Assembly (NCBI GenBank): GCA_030431355.1
Contig: JAUIJG010000300.1
Location: forward strand, 1-6,692
Direction of reading: 5' to 3'
DNA length: 6,692 nucleotides
From: a bacterium
GTDB taxonomy: Bacteria; Cyanobacteriota; Vampirovibrionia; Obscuribacterales; Obscuribacteraceae
Every line of letters starts with the position of its first letter. Position 1 is the stretch's first letter. The notes below the pieces were generated by a model. It made no database searches. It was not told the origin of the DNA and worked only from the letters and a program-made list of their open reading frames with translations. A program made the translations under genes and the position numbers. This document shows, piece by piece, positions 6,567-6,692 of this stretch.

Positions 6567-6692
6567 ATGGGTTTAACCAAAATCGCATCGGTAGCCGTGT
6601 ACTTCGCCCAGGGCGAAGACATGATCAGCTGCAAGCTGATGGAGGAAGCCGAACTGCCCCAGGTGGGCAGCGTCGTCGAACTTGCCCATACC
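6567..6692 (+). CDS. Unrecognised protein, 5' part only (runs off the window)
   Basis: The first 42 codons of an open frame that reaches the last base without a stop. It starts MGLTKIASVAVYFA, continues with an acidic patch (QGEDM, LMEEAE) and ends with a valine-rich stretch (GSVVELAHT). An AAAGGA site with 7-base spacing supports the ATG. Synonymous-site usage is GC-rich, like the S9 gene before it. I do not recognise the family. There is no signal peptide: the first residues are only mildly hydrophobic and contain a single lysine. It lies 92 bases after the S9 stop, behind the hairpin at 6495-6526, so it may be transcribed separately. The continuation outside the window is needed to name it. 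Confidence 0.6.
   Translation, partial: MGLTKIASVAVYFAQGEDMISCKLMEEAELPQVGSVVELAHT

Overview
The window looks like bacterial chromosome: densely packed protein-coding genes with Shine-Dalgarno sites, and no rRNA, tRNA, CRISPR array, transposase or phage gene that I can see. The lineage cannot be fixed from the sequence. Abundant TPR proteins, a Gram-negative-type signal peptide and a mid-GC genome with GC-richer enzyme genes would fit TPR-rich groups such as Vampirovibrionia/Obscuribacterales relatives of cyanobacteria, but that is only a weak guess.

Left part (1-3152, roughly 45% GC where I counted): two tetratricopeptide-repeat (TPR) proteins in tail-to-tail orientation with 12 bases between their stop codons. 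The plus-strand one (45-1847) has a signal peptide and is probably exported. The minus-strand one (1860-3152) starts with TTG, has about three N-terminal membrane helices, and carries kinesin-light-chain-like TPRs. Both are probably protein-interaction scaffolds; their partners are not in the window.

Middle (3153-3636): 484 bases without a convincing gene. It holds the divergent upstream regions of the minus-strand TPR gene and of the next plus-strand gene.

Right part (3637-6692, near 58-60% GC where I counted): a CPBP-family (CAAX/bacteriocin-processing) membrane protease at 3637-4413 with its motif residues present but unusually spaced; a strong intercistronic hairpin (4447-4491); a cytoplasmic S9-family (prolyl oligopeptidase-type) serine peptidase at 4511-6474 whose reading frame is broken once near 4655-4660; a second strong hairpin (6495-6526) that probably ends that transcript; and the first 42 codons of an unrecognised gene that runs off the window at 6692.

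The two peptidase genes are co-directional and 97 bases apart, so they may be co-transcribed, but nothing shows that they act in one pathway. The observations most worth checking are the single frameshift in an otherwise intact S9 peptidase, the long insertion in the CPBP protein, and the two long hairpins without U-tracts. I see no convincing new multi-gene system.
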